DNA from: Thiomicrorhabdus sp. 6S3-12 | Lineage (GTDB): Bacteria; Pseudomonadota; Gammaproteobacteria; Thiomicrospirales; Thiomicrospiraceae | Assembly: GCF_017571475.1 (NCBI RefSeq) | Contig: NZ_JAGETW010000005.1 | Location: forward strand, 1 to 64,000 | Reading direction: 5' to 3' | Length of the DNA: 64,000 nt | In this document: positions 43,669 to 52,636 of the stretch, piece after piece | Position numbering within the stretch: position 1 is the first letter of the stretch | Layout of the letters: each line of letters starts with the position of its first letter | The notes under the pieces: model-generated | Told to the model about the DNA's origin: nothing | The model's input: only the letters and a program-made list of their open reading frames with translations | Database searches by the model: none | Position numbers and translations under genes: made by a program

Positions 43669-43714
43669 CCTGAGTATCACTTTTCTGATTTGGAAGAGTG
43701 ACTCAGGTTTTTTT
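43669..43714 (+). terminator. Strong plus-strand intrinsic terminator without an upstream ORF of normal size
   Basis: CCTGAG (43669-43674) pairs with CTCAGG (43702-43707) and, after a TA bulge, TCACT pairs with AGTGA; seven T residues follow. It faces the end of the convergent GTPase gene and is the best evidence for a transcript in this gap. Confidence 0.8.
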
Positions 43715-43786
43715 ATGCCCGTGTTTTTTTATGTGATATTTATTTTAAGGACTTAAAGGGCGCATATAAAATTAAAACGGCAGTTA

Positions 43787-44731
43787 CTAACGCTTATTTT
43801 TTTTGTGACGGGATCTACGCGCTTTCTTTTGCTCTTCTTTGGCTTTACGCTTTTCTTCCTTGATCTGGCGCTGGATTTCGACCTGTTTTAATTCTTCGAG
43901 CATCATTTCAGGTGTTTCCAGTGTGATGTCGCCGAAATAACGGTCACGATATTCCATAATGAACAGACGCGATACCTTTTCCAGGTCAACCATTCCTCCT
44001 GAGCGCAGGCAACCGCGTTTACGTCCGATAATTTCCAGCAGTTCGATATCGGTATGCGGTAATTCATCGAGTTCGAAACGATTCATAAGGGCATCCGGAT
44101 AAGCCTGCATCAGGTACTCGCAGGCATAGGATGCAATATCCGGAAGCTCGAATGCAGTTTCCTTGATGCCGCCGGTAATCGCCAGACGATAGCCGCTGTT
44201 CTCATTTTCGATATTCGGCCACAGCATCCCCGGAGTGTCGATCAGAATAATATTCTCTTCCAGCTTGATTCGCTGTTGTTGTTTGGTGACGGCGGGTTCG
44301 TTACCGGTTTTAGCGATCGTTCGGCCCATAATGTTATTGATCAGGGTCGACTTACCGACGTTCGGTATACCGATAATTAAGGCATGAATGGTTTTGATGG
44401 TATCGGCTTTAGTTGGCGCCATTTTCTTGATCAACTGGATGATCTGTTCGCGCTTATCGGATTGCTGGGCGTTAAAAGCCAGAGTTTTTACGCTCTGTTC
44501 CTGCTCAAGGTATTCCTGCCATTGTTCGGTTTTTTGCGGGTCGGCCAAGTCGGTTTTATTGAGAATTTTGATGGTCGGCTTGTCACTGCGGATCTGTTCG
44601 ATAAGCGGGTTTTGGCTGCTGAAGGGAATTCGCGCATCGAGCACTTCGATAAAGACATCAACCTGATTGAAAATCTCACGGACTTCTTTTTGTGCCTTAT
44701 GCATATGGCCCGGATACCATTGAATACCCAT
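43787..44731 (-). CDS. Circularly permuted ribosome-biogenesis GTPase, YlqF/RbgA type
   Basis: 314 residues. G-motifs occur in the permuted order G4-G1-G3: KILNKTDLADP (about 53-63), then GIPNVGKSTLINNIMGR (117-133), then IDTPGMLWP. The opening MGIQWYPGHMHKAQKEV is the YlqF signature. Helps assemble the 50S subunit. The C-terminal 40 residues are extremely Lys/Arg-rich (RRSRHKKNKR), an RNA-binding tail. Start is ATG at 44731. Confidence 0.92.
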   Translation of the reverse strand: MGIQWYPGHMHKAQKEVREIFNQVDVFIEVLDARIPFSSQNPLIEQIRSDKPTIKILNKTDLADPQKTEQWQEYLEQEQSVKTLAFNAQQSDKREQIIQLIKKMAPTKADTIKTIHALIIGIPNVGKSTLINNIMGRTIAKTGNEPAVTKQQQRIKLEENIILIDTPGMLWPNIENENSGYRLAITGGIKETAFELPDIASYACEYLMQAYPDALMNRFELDELPHTDIELLEIIGRKRGCLRSGGMVDLEKVSRLFIMEYRDRYFGDITLETPEMMLEELKQVEIQRQIKEEKRKAKEEQKKARRSRHKKNKR

Positions 44732-44880
44732 AAATTTCTCCCTAATCGAATGCAGGGCTGATTATAGCTGTTTTCGTGCTGGTTTGCCTTATGAAGGGTG
44801 AGGAAGGGAGGTGGTTTTGAGAAGGGGGTACAGAGGGTAGAAGGTCCGTAGAGGCACGGACCAGCTTTTAGATGAAGGAA

Positions 44881-45594
44881 TCAGGCGACTTCAAGGTAAT
44901 CCTGTTTGGATTGCTCATAAAGATCGATCAAACTCTGCATCTTGACCTTGTCATACTCGCGAAGCCCGCCAAGCGTCATAGTTTTTCGGCCCGTACCGAC
45001 TAGAATGTCGTTTTCCAGAATGTCGAAGCTGAGTGTGACCAGACCGCGTTTGCCGTCTACCTGAAGACTGCTGTCGGTCAATTTAAGCTGTGGCTTGTCC
45101 AGATTCAGATCATGCAGCTCAAATGCCATGCTTTCATAAATCACCATCGGACGCTCCGGATTGATCATGACCTTGTTTTTTTCCATCAGCGGCACAAGGA
45201 TGTGCGGGAAGCTGAGTCCGGAAAAAGCGACATAAGCGCGTGCGAAATTTTCAATCAGCGTTTGATCGTCCGAGGTTGCGCCGGAACAGCTGACTTCAAG
45301 ATAGCTTTTGTCGTTCAGGTCGCAGATGGCAAATTCGCCGTCTCCGGCTTGCGGAAATTTTAAAGCGGCGCCTTTGCCGACCATTCCGGTATATTTGAAG
45401 GTCATGTTCTGCGATAAGCCCATGGTGCTTAAAACCAGAGAGAAAAGCAGATCGCCGGGCACGCAGAAACGTTTGGCATCCGGATTGTGCAATGGATTGA
45501 AGTCATTGGCGACTTCTTTAGCAAAGCGACTTCCTTGTTCCGGTGTAATGGTAATCAAGCCCTGATCCATTTGATAAAAACTGTCTAAAAACAT
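44881..45594 (-). CDS. DUF3581 family protein
   Basis: 237 residues matching the DUF3581 family. The opening FYQMDQGLITITPEQGSRFA and ANDFNPLHNPDAKRFCVPGD recall MaoC-like hotdog dehydratases (D-x-N-P-x-H motif), suggesting a hotdog fold. No enzymatic activity is known. Runs 35 bp after proS on the same strand, perhaps co-transcribed. Confidence 0.82.
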   Translation of the reverse strand: MFLDSFYQMDQGLITITPEQGSRFAKEVANDFNPLHNPDAKRFCVPGDLLFSLVLSTMGLSQNMTFKYTGMVGKGAALKFPQAGDGEFAICDLNDKSYLEVSCSGATSDDQTLIENFARAYVAFSGLSFPHILVPLMEKNKVMINPERPMVIYESMAFELHDLNLDKPQLKLTDSSLQVDGKRGLVTLSFDILENDILVGTGRKTMTLGGLREYDKVKMQSLIDLYEQSKQDYLEVA

Positions 45595-45629
45595 ATTTGT
45601 TGTCTCGTCTTTTTCTTCTATTTCGGGGC

Positions 45630-47345
45630 TTAGTTTTTTAACTGCGCTAGCAGGAAGTCCATGAATTCAGCTTGCGCGATGTCCTGCGCCTTCTCGTCAC
45701 GACGGTATTTATATTCAATCATGCCATTATCCAAACCGCGTTCGCCAATCACGACACGGTGCGGGATACCGATCAGATCCATATCGGAGAACATTACACC
45801 CGGACGTTCCGGGCGATCATCAAGCAGCACGTCGATGCCTTTGGCCATTAAATCGTCATACAGCGCCTGTGCCGCTTCGGCGACGCGTGGCGATTTATGC
45901 ATCTGCATCGGAACAATACAGACTTGGAACGGGGCAATCGAATCTGGCCAGATGATTCCGCGATCATCGTGATTCTGCTCGATGGCTGCGGCCACAACAC
46001 GAGTGACGCCGATACCGTAACATCCCATCTCCAATACCTGAGAGCGGCTGTTCTCGTCCTGGACGGTTGCATTCAATGCTTTTGAGTATTTATTGCCGAG
46101 CTGGAAGATATGACCGACCTCGATTCCTTTGAAGATTTCCAGTTTGCCTTGACCACATGGGCTAGGGTCGCCTTTTACCACGTTGCGCAAGTCAATGACT
46201 TCGCTGATTTGAGCGTCGCGTTCCCAGTTGGCGCCTTTATAGTGATAGCCGTCTTCGTTTGCACCACAGATAAAGTCGGCACTGGCCGCGGCAGTGCGGT
46301 CAACCAATACCGGAATTTGCAATCCGACCGGTCCTATTGAACCAGCATTACAACCCGCAGCAGCCTGGATCTCTTCATCGGTTGCCAGAGTGAAAGGCGT
46401 TGCAATCAGAGGGTGTTTTTCGGCTTTAAGTTCATTTAATTCATGGTCTCCGCGAACCACAAGTGCAATAACCGGTTGCTCTTCGGTTGCACCCTTGACC
46501 AGCATGGTTTTAACGGTTTTCTTGCGTTTGACCTGCAGATAGTCGCTGACTTCTTCAATCGAGTGCTGGTTCGGCGTGGCGACTTTTTCCAGTGCTTCGC
46601 TTGCCTCTGCACGAGGTTTTCCTGGCGCAACCGCTTCGGCCAATTCGACATTGGCGGCATAGCCGGATTCTTTACAGATGGCAATATCATCTTCACCCGA
46701 ATCAGCCAATACGTGGAATTCATGCGATCCTTCTCCGCCGATGGCTCCGGTATCCGCCTGTACCGGACGGTACTCAAAACCGATGCGGCTAAAGATACGG
46801 TTATAGGCCTCGAACATGGTGTCGTAAGTTTCTTGCAGAGATTCCTGCGACAGATGGAAAGAGTATGCGTCTTTCATAATGAACTCGCGCGAACGCATTA
46901 CGCCGAAACGTGGTCGGCGTTCATCGCGGAATTTAGTCTGTACCTGATAAAAATTAGCCGGTAGCTGTTTGTAGCTGCGAATTTCGCGACGTACCAGATC
47001 GGTGATAATCTCTTCATGCGTCGGACCGAGTACGAAAGGGCGGTCGTGGCGGTCAGTAAAACGCAGCATCTCCTGTCCCATATCTTCGTCGCGCCCTGAC
47101 TCTTCCCATAGTTCCATCGGTTGCACTACCGGCATCAGCAATTCTTGTGCGCCGGCGCGATTCATTTCGTCCCGTACAATCGCTTCCACTTTGCGCAAAA
47201 CTCTAAGCCCCATCGGCAGCCAGTTATAGAGTCCTCCGGCCAGAGAGCGGATCATGCCGGCACGGATCATTAGCTGATGGCTGGCGACTACGGCGTCAGA
47301 AGGGGTTTCACGCGTTGTTGCAAGAAGTAGATTAGAGGTTCTCAT
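45630..47345 (-). CDS. proS: Prolyl-tRNA synthetase
   Basis: 571 residues, full length bacterial type with an editing insertion. Class II motifs: [20 protein letters not shown] leading into motif 1, [20 protein letters not shown] (motif 2), and [20 protein letters not shown] (motif 3). The inserted YbaK-like editing domain spans about 225-385. The C-terminal anticodon-binding domain ends [10 protein letters not shown]. Confidence 0.97.
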   Translation of the reverse strand: MRTSNLLLATTRETPSDAVVASHQLMIRAGMIRSLAGGLYNWLPMGLRVLRKVEAIVRDEMNRAGAQELLMPVVQPMELWEESGRDEDMGQEMLRFTDRHDRPFVLGPTHEEIITDLVRREIRSYKQLPANFYQVQTKFRDERRPRFGVMRSREFIMKDAYSFHLSQESLQETYDTMFEAYNRIFSRIGFEYRPVQADTGAIGGEGSHEFHVLADSGEDDIAICKESGYAANVELAEAVAPGKPRAEASEALEKVATPNQHSIEEVSDYLQVKRKKTVKTMLVKGATEEQPVIALVVRGDHELNELKAEKHPLIATPFTLATDEEIQAAAGCNAGSIGPVGLQIPVLVDRTAAASADFICGANEDGYHYKGANWERDAQISEVIDLRNVVKGDPSPCGQGKLEIFKGIEVGHIFQLGNKYSKALNATVQDENSRSQVLEMGCYGIGVTRVVAAAIEQNHDDRGIIWPDSIAPFQVCIVPMQMHKSPRVAEAAQALYDDLMAKGIDVLLDDRPERPGVMFSDMDLIGIPHRVVIGERGLDNGMIEYKYRRDEKAQDIAQAEFMDFLLAQLKN

Positions 47346-47537
47346 CTTGGGCAGTTACCTTCAAAATTCATGGTTCAAATCGGCGTATTTTAGCATGACA
47401 CTGAACGAAGTTGCCGAGGAAGTTAGCTAGCAGATTAAGCATTGTGCAGCAGGGCGCTTGTCTGACATCGGAAAAGCCGCGATTCCGCTTGTGATCGAGA
47501 GTCCGTAGCTTGTTTACGGTTGGGGGGAGTTTGCGGG

Positions 47538-47567
47538 GGCGGCCCGTTTCGCTTGTTATGGGCCGCC
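47538..47567. other. GC-rich perfect hairpin between DUF2062 and proS
   Basis: GGCGGCCC (47538-47545) pairs with GGGCCGCC (47560-47567). No T-run on either side, so not a canonical intrinsic terminator; it may be a Rho-linked 3' structure of the DUF2062 gene. Confidence 0.4.
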
Positions 47568-47598
47568 TGACTTAAGGTGTTGTTAAAGTGCCGTTGGC

Positions 47599-48120
47599 TT
47601 AGGCGCGGTTTTTCTTGCTGAAGAGGTTGCGCAGGTAATGCCAGTTAAAGTGACCGATAATGACATATAGAGTTGTTCCGAAAATCAGGCCCAGCGTCGA
47701 ATTACCGATAAAGAACGGTTGCCAGATATACGGAAAGACGTTTTCAAACCATTCCGTAGAGCCGATGACAATTCCCTGAGAAGCGTGGAAAAGATCCGGT
47801 GTGCCAAGTATCCAGGTTCCGAAAATGTAGCCGCCATACCAGATTGGCCACATGGTTAAAGGGTTGGTAATCCACGCCAGGGCCGTTGCCAAAGGGATAT
47901 TGGCTCTGGCGTAATAGGCGAAAATGGAGCCGAGCACCATTTGAAAAGGCACCGGAAGCATCATGCAGAAAGCGCCGATAAATCCGGCGCGGGCAAAAGA
48001 GGCCCGGTCCCCGGCCCAATAGACGCGATCGCGGAAACGGGGGAAGTATTTATTTAGAAACGTCGAGCGTTTCGTGGCGCGACCGATCTGATGTAGTTTT
48101 AATCGAAGATAACGAATCAT
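47599..48120 (-). CDS. DUF2062 membrane protein
   Basis: 173 residues of the DUF2062 family. Features: RVYWAGDRASFARAGFIGAF near the N-terminus, ANIPLATALAWITNPLTMWP, and two to three hydrophobic helices. Function unknown. Monocistronic, with an AT-rich region upstream. Confidence 0.85.
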   Translation of the reverse strand: MIRYLRLKLHQIGRATKRSTFLNKYFPRFRDRVYWAGDRASFARAGFIGAFCMMLPVPFQMVLGSIFAYYARANIPLATALAWITNPLTMWPIWYGGYIFGTWILGTPDLFHASQGIVIGSTEWFENVFPYIWQPFFIGNSTLGLIFGTTLYVIIGHFNWHYLRNLFSKKNRA

Positions 48121-48383
48121 TTCTTCCTGGAAACCTCGGTAGTTTATCCGGAAATCAATATAGTGGAGTTGAGTATTTTTTCCGGTTTTATGCGATCTAT
48201 CTTACGAAACGATCTAATGAAATCGCAAAGCGATTATTGCAATAACGCAATAAAACGATATTTTATAACGAATTGATAATATTAGCGTATTTTGATTTTC
48301 TGTGTCTGTTTTTCCTCAGGCGTGCGAGTACATACGTAAGTCAGGGACAGTGGCTAAAGAAAGGACGGAGTGACTGCAGAGAT
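48121..48383. other. AT-rich intergenic region upstream of DUF2062
   Basis: Contains a 12-bp palindrome TTATTGCAATAA (48234-48245) and an AT-rich stretch (TATTTTATAACG), likely promoter/operator DNA. No gene seen. Confidence 0.4.
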
Positions 48384-48418
48384 AAAAAAGCCCCGGCATT
48401 GCAATACACGGGGCTTTT
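48384..48418 (-). terminator. Terminator after the AsmA-family gene
   Basis: AAAAGCCCCG / CGGGGCTTTT (48386-48395 and 48409-48418), giving a T-run on the minus strand. Confidence 0.85.
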
Positions 48419-48437
48419 GAGGAGGGGATAGTTTGTT

Positions 48438-50930
48438 TTAGAAGCCGAAGCCTTTAAGCGCGTCTTTCAGCTTGTCTTCAACTTTTTTCTTGGTGTCTTC
48501 AATGACTTCTTCTTTTTTCTCCTCGACTTGCGCCTTAGCTTTCTCTACCGCTTCGGCTTTTTTCTTTTCCAGCTCCATTTTGGCTTTCTCTTCAAACAGC
48601 GATTTCAGATCCAGTGAAATATTCGGATCAAGCCAATTTCCCTTGAGGCGGACCGGAATCGTCAGACCCTTCAAGTCGTCGAGCTCTTTCCCTCCCTGAC
48701 CCTTATCGGTGCCGACAATTTTGGTATTGACCAAATAGTCGAGCTGTTCCTTGCCGAGGTTGATGGTACCTTCGCCGTTGATGCGCATATAAGGCGCCAG
48801 CGCACTCAGCGTTTCAGTGGTCACCAAACCGTTGACAATATTGGCTTTGGCGATCAGCGAGCTGAAATCGGTTTGTTTCGGTTCGTTGCTTTCAGGCAAG
48901 GTTTCGCCTTTAAGTTTTGCGCGTGCTTCACGGATGCTTTGCGCCAGGTTAAAACCTTTAACAGCTCCGTCGGTCAAATCAACATCGGAGCGTCCGTTGA
49001 GATTAGCCATAAACTGTTTGATGGTTTTTCCCTGCGTATTCAGATCGAGATTTACGCTTCCCAGACCACTCAGTTTGTCGTCGCCGGTAAAGGCCAGAAG
49101 GACATCGCCGACCGGGACTTTAGGGGCTTGAGTCTGCAGGCTGTATTTAGGGGTATCTCCGGTGACATCCAATCCGGCTTTGGCATTTACGGTGGTTTTA
49201 AAGATGTCTGCTTTAAGCGGGGTGATATTGACCTTGCCGTCTTTCGCCGTGACGGTCACCAGAATATTTTTCGGATTCAGTTTATCGACGATCAGGTCTC
49301 CGACCTTAAGTGTGCCTTTGATATCCAGAGAACGGATCAGCTCGTTAGGCAGTTCGATAACCAGTTCTTCATCGCTTTGAGTACCACCTTCAGCGGTTTC
49401 GGTTTTAGGCGGAAGATAGGCGTTCAGATCGATTTTATCTAAAGCCAGATCGTAGCGGATCTGCGGTTTTTCAAAATTCGCCAGCGAACCGTTCCCTTTA
49501 ATCGTGCTGTCGTCAAGGGTGAGGTTTTTCAGGTTAAGTCGAGCGGACTGTTTGCTCGCATCGAAGTTGACGTCCATAGCAGCGGCGACTTTTTGCAGAC
49601 GGTCGCTTCCCGACATCGCCGGCAGTTCAACGCCCATCGCCGTCAAAAGCTGTTTTAGATTGAATTCCGCGATTTGCAGGCTGCTGCTGATAACCGGTTC
49701 GGCAAGGATCTGCTGTCCTTTAAGCTGTCCCGAAGCCTGCAACCCCATGGCCTGTAATTGCAGCTGCTCGATATTAAGTGTCTGTTGCAGAAGGTCGAGT
49801 TGGATCCGGCTGTTGAGTTTCGCTTGCTTGATGCCTTTTGGCAGGGCAGGGCCACTGGCGTCGGTGCTGCTATTTACGGATGCACTCAATTGTTGTTTGT
49901 TGATATCGAAGCTCAAGCCTTCAATCGTTTGCTGGCTGTTCAGATCGGCAATGGCAAAATCGGCTTGACCCTTCGCTTGGGTGGTAATGGCGATTTGCGG
50001 GATCTGCAGCAGCATGTCGTTCAGGTTGAGTTGCAGTTGGCCCATTTTGATCTGGTTGTTGATCGTTGCCAGAGGGAAGTCTTTGGCTCCGCTTGTTTCA
50101 ACGTCAAGCGTCATATCGGACAGCTTGATCCGATTCTCCTGTAGCGCGAGATTCAGTGACGGGATATTGAGTTGTGCGATAACCTGCTGAACAGGCAGTT
50201 CCGAACTTTGCGTCTGGTTGTTCAGCTGCAGATTGCGTAACTCGTAGGAACCGTTTTTTTCGACTTTGGCTTCGATGCTCAGATCGACCGTGGTTTTCAA
50301 CTGCGGTTGTTTCAGACTGGTCGAGGCGTGAACATTGATCGGGAAGTAGCTGCCGAAGCTGACTTCGCCCGTGGCAATATTGAGGTCCTGAACGGAAATA
50401 TCCTGACCGGTTGTTGCATCCTGCCAGGTGATCTGCCCATTTTGAATATCCAGACCGCCGAAACTAAGTGCCGCCAGATCCATTGCGTGCTCGGAGTCGT
50501 GCTTTTCCTCATGCTGATCGTCTTGATCCTCGGTGCCAACCAGATCGTCCCAGTTAGTTTTACCGTTTTCGTCTTTCTGCAGATGCAGTTTTAAATCTTT
50601 CAGCGTAAGGGTGTCGATTTCAAGACGTTTCTGTAGCAGCGGCAGGATTTCCGCGCCGACACTGATAACTTCGGCCTGCAACATCTCTTTTTGCGAGAAG
50701 CCCGGTGCATTACTGAGTTTTGCCTGCTCGAGATTGATTCCGATATGCGGGTAGATCGAAAGGCTCATATTGCCAATGGTCAGTTCCCGTCCGGTCTGCT
50801 TTTTGACCAGTTCGGTGATCTCCTGGCGATAATCGTTGGGCTCGACTAAGACGAACAAGGCTCCGATGCCGATAACCAGCAGAAGTATCAAGGCTAAAAG
50901 GATTTTCAAGAGCGTTTTAATCAGGTGCAT
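48438..50930 (-). CDS. AsmA-family protein
   Basis: 830 residues: one N-terminal membrane helix (about 5-28, LLKILLALILLLVIGIGALF) followed by long beta-rich periplasmic AsmA/DUF748-type sequence. Landmarks: KKQTGRELTIGNMSLSIYPH, PLLQKRLEIDTLTLKDL, and the C-terminal AsmA_2 block INGEGTINLGKEQLDYLV. The tail is a long charged coiled coil (EEKAKMELEKKKAEAVEKAK). AsmA-type proteins act in phospholipid transport to, or biogenesis of, the outer membrane. Monocistronic. Confidence 0.88.
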   Translation of the reverse strand: MHLIKTLLKILLALILLLVIGIGALFVLVEPNDYRQEITELVKKQTGRELTIGNMSLSIYPHIGINLEQAKLSNAPGFSQKEMLQAEVISVGAEILPLLQKRLEIDTLTLKDLKLHLQKDENGKTNWDDLVGTEDQDDQHEEKHDSEHAMDLAALSFGGLDIQNGQITWQDATTGQDISVQDLNIATGEVSFGSYFPINVHASTSLKQPQLKTTVDLSIEAKVEKNGSYELRNLQLNNQTQSSELPVQQVIAQLNIPSLNLALQENRIKLSDMTLDVETSGAKDFPLATINNQIKMGQLQLNLNDMLLQIPQIAITTQAKGQADFAIADLNSQQTIEGLSFDINKQQLSASVNSSTDASGPALPKGIKQAKLNSRIQLDLLQQTLNIEQLQLQAMGLQASGQLKGQQILAEPVISSSLQIAEFNLKQLLTAMGVELPAMSGSDRLQKVAAAMDVNFDASKQSARLNLKNLTLDDSTIKGNGSLANFEKPQIRYDLALDKIDLNAYLPPKTETAEGGTQSDEELVIELPNELIRSLDIKGTLKVGDLIVDKLNPKNILVTVTAKDGKVNITPLKADIFKTTVNAKAGLDVTGDTPKYSLQTQAPKVPVGDVLLAFTGDDKLSGLGSVNLDLNTQGKTIKQFMANLNGRSDVDLTDGAVKGFNLAQSIREARAKLKGETLPESNEPKQTDFSSLIAKANIVNGLVTTETLSALAPYMRINGEGTINLGKEQLDYLVNTKIVGTDKGQGGKELDDLKGLTIPVRLKGNWLDPNISLDLKSLFEEKAKMELEKKKAEAVEKAKAQVEEKKEEVIEDTKKKVEDKLKDALKGFGF

Positions 50931-51219
50931 GCTACAACTCCAAGGGACAATCAGTGGGGGATGCGCGACAAGTGATCTCTTTGCCCGTTATAGGGGCAGG
51001 AGCAATTGACAGCGATTCAGATATTTTTCTGAAAGGTTAAGTATAAAACAGCATTCTGCAAATCGCGAAGTCTTGTCCTTCAAGAGGATAACTTTTTCGC
51101 CTTTATTTTGATTGATATCGGTTTTTGCTTCCTGTAGAAGGCTTGTTTTGTGGAAATAGTGACTTTTTTTACCTTTTTAGGGGGAAATAGTTGGAATATG
51201 TTTTAGAAAATTATTTAAT

Positions 51220-52629
51220 ATGTTTGATTTTAAAGAAGTTTCTAACCCTTTTACCAAGAGTGTGCCTCCGATGTTAGAGCAAATGGAATGGACTCAGCGT
51301 TACACCGATTTTCTTTCCGGAAAAGATTCCCGCCCGGCCAGAATCGTCTATCAACGAGATCGGGCCAGAGTGATTCACTCCGCTTCTTTTAGACGACTAC
51401 AGGCGAAAACGCAGATATTCGGTCTGAATGAATCCGATTTTTTCCGCACACGTCTGACCCATTCCATGGAAGTAGCGCAGATCGGTTCCGGCCTGGTTGA
51501 GCAACTGATTACGGTTGGAACAGACGAGTCAGGCCGCGAAAAAGAGTATGTTCAGTGGCTGCCGTCAATGTATCTGATTGAAGGGATCTGCCTGGCGCAT
51601 GATCTCGGTCATCCTCCGTACGGGCATGGCGGAGAGGTTGCGCTAAATTATATGATGCGCCATTACGGTGGTTTTGAAGGTAATGCGCAGACTTTGCGGA
51701 TACTGTCCAAGCTGGGTGAATACACGCGGGAAAACGGTCTGGATCTTTCGCGCAGAGCGACATTGGGGGTAATGAAGTACCCGGCGGTCTATGAAGATGT
51801 CCTCTCGAAACATGCGGACTATCAGAAAAAATTGCAAAGTCCCGAAACCAGCGATTTCCGGGTTCTGGACTTCAATAGCTGGCTGCCTCCGAAAAGCATT
51901 TACAAAGAGGAACTGCCGATTCTGGAATGGGCTCTGGAGCCTTTCAACGAATCGGATCGAACGCTGTTTACCAGAGCGATCGAGAGTGACGGCGGGCATA
52001 GCCGAACGCAATATAAAGCGCTGGATACCACGATTATGGAGTTGGCAGACGATATCGCTTACGGCATCCATGACCTGGAAGATGCTGTGGCGATGAAGAT
52101 GGTCGGTCGCGAAATCTGGCAAAAGGAAGTTATGGATAGTGACGAGTTGAAGCGCTACCCTTTGTGGGGTGATGAAATGACTGAAAGACTGTTCAGTAAC
52201 TCTTCCAAAGGACGTAAACACGCGGTCAGCCAAATGGTGGGGATCATGGTCGAAGCCATTTATATGGATGAAAATCCGAATTTCAGTCACCCGCTGCTTG
52301 CTTATCAGGCTCGACTTGAAGAGGGCGCGATGGCGGTTCTGGAATTGCTTAAGCGATTTGTCTTTAAAAACGTGATTACTATCGCGGAGGTTAAGCAGAT
52401 GGAGTACAAAGGGCAATTGATTGTTCTTGAACTGTTTAAATCTTTGCGTGCAAATCCGGGCGCGCTTCTGCCGGCCAAACATTTTGCCAAGTATCAGGCA
52501 CAGAAAACCGAGCAGGAGAGGCAAAGGGTGATTTCCGATTATATCGCAGGTATGACCAATACCTATGCCTCGCGACTTTATGCCAAGCTATTTACCGCGA
52601 CGCAGGGATCGATTTTCGACATGTTGTAA
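51220..52629 (+). CDS. dgt: Deoxyguanosinetriphosphate triphosphohydrolase-like protein
   Basis: 469-residue HD-domain dNTPase. The metal site is intact: H in RLTHSMEV, HD in CLAHDLGHPPYGHGGE, and D in ELADDIAYGIHDLEDA. FRRLQAKTQIFG is the family N-terminal motif. It converts dGTP to deoxyguanosine and tripolyphosphate; longer members of this family have been linked to antiphage dNTP depletion, not tested here. Start is ATG after a poor Shine-Dalgarno; the AT-rich leader has no clear promoter. Convergent with queG, only 7 bp apart. Confidence 0.92.
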   Translation: MFDFKEVSNPFTKSVPPMLEQMEWTQRYTDFLSGKDSRPARIVYQRDRARVIHSASFRRLQAKTQIFGLNESDFFRTRLTHSMEVAQIGSGLVEQLITVGTDESGREKEYVQWLPSMYLIEGICLAHDLGHPPYGHGGEVALNYMMRHYGGFEGNAQTLRILSKLGEYTRENGLDLSRRATLGVMKYPAVYEDVLSKHADYQKKLQSPETSDFRVLDFNSWLPPKSIYKEELPILEWALEPFNESDRTLFTRAIESDGGHSRTQYKALDTTIMELADDIAYGIHDLEDAVAMKMVGREIWQKEVMDSDELKRYPLWGDEMTERLFSNSSKGRKHAVSQMVGIMVEAIYMDENPNFSHPLLAYQARLEEGAMAVLELLKRFVFKNVITIAEVKQMEYKGQLIVLELFKSLRANPGALLPAKHFAKYQAQKTEQERQRVISDYIAGMTNTYASRLYAKLFTATQGSIFDML

Positions 52630-52636
52630 ACCTTGG

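Larger units (their letters stand above)
43451..43714 (+). ncRNA. Candidate structured small RNA with its own terminator
   Basis: A stretch without long ORFs ends in a strong intrinsic terminator (43669-43714), yet no annotated plus-strand gene precedes it within the region. Upstream are hairpins CTTTTGC/GCAAAAG (43468-43494), TTAATCAA/TTGATTAG (43532-43559) and AGGC/GCCT (43649-43661). A weak TACAAT box lies at 43439. The length would be about 260 nt. It contains a 26-codon ORF, so it may be a small mRNA or a dual-function RNA. No known RNA family is recognised; 6S RNA is elsewhere in this window. Confidence 0.4.

Noticed and set aside
43439-43714. 6S RNA or tmRNA at the 43.5-kb structured region
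   Set aside because: No CCGAGAAGCC-like 6S core and no tRNA-like ends of tmRNA; a real 6S RNA is present near 57 kb.
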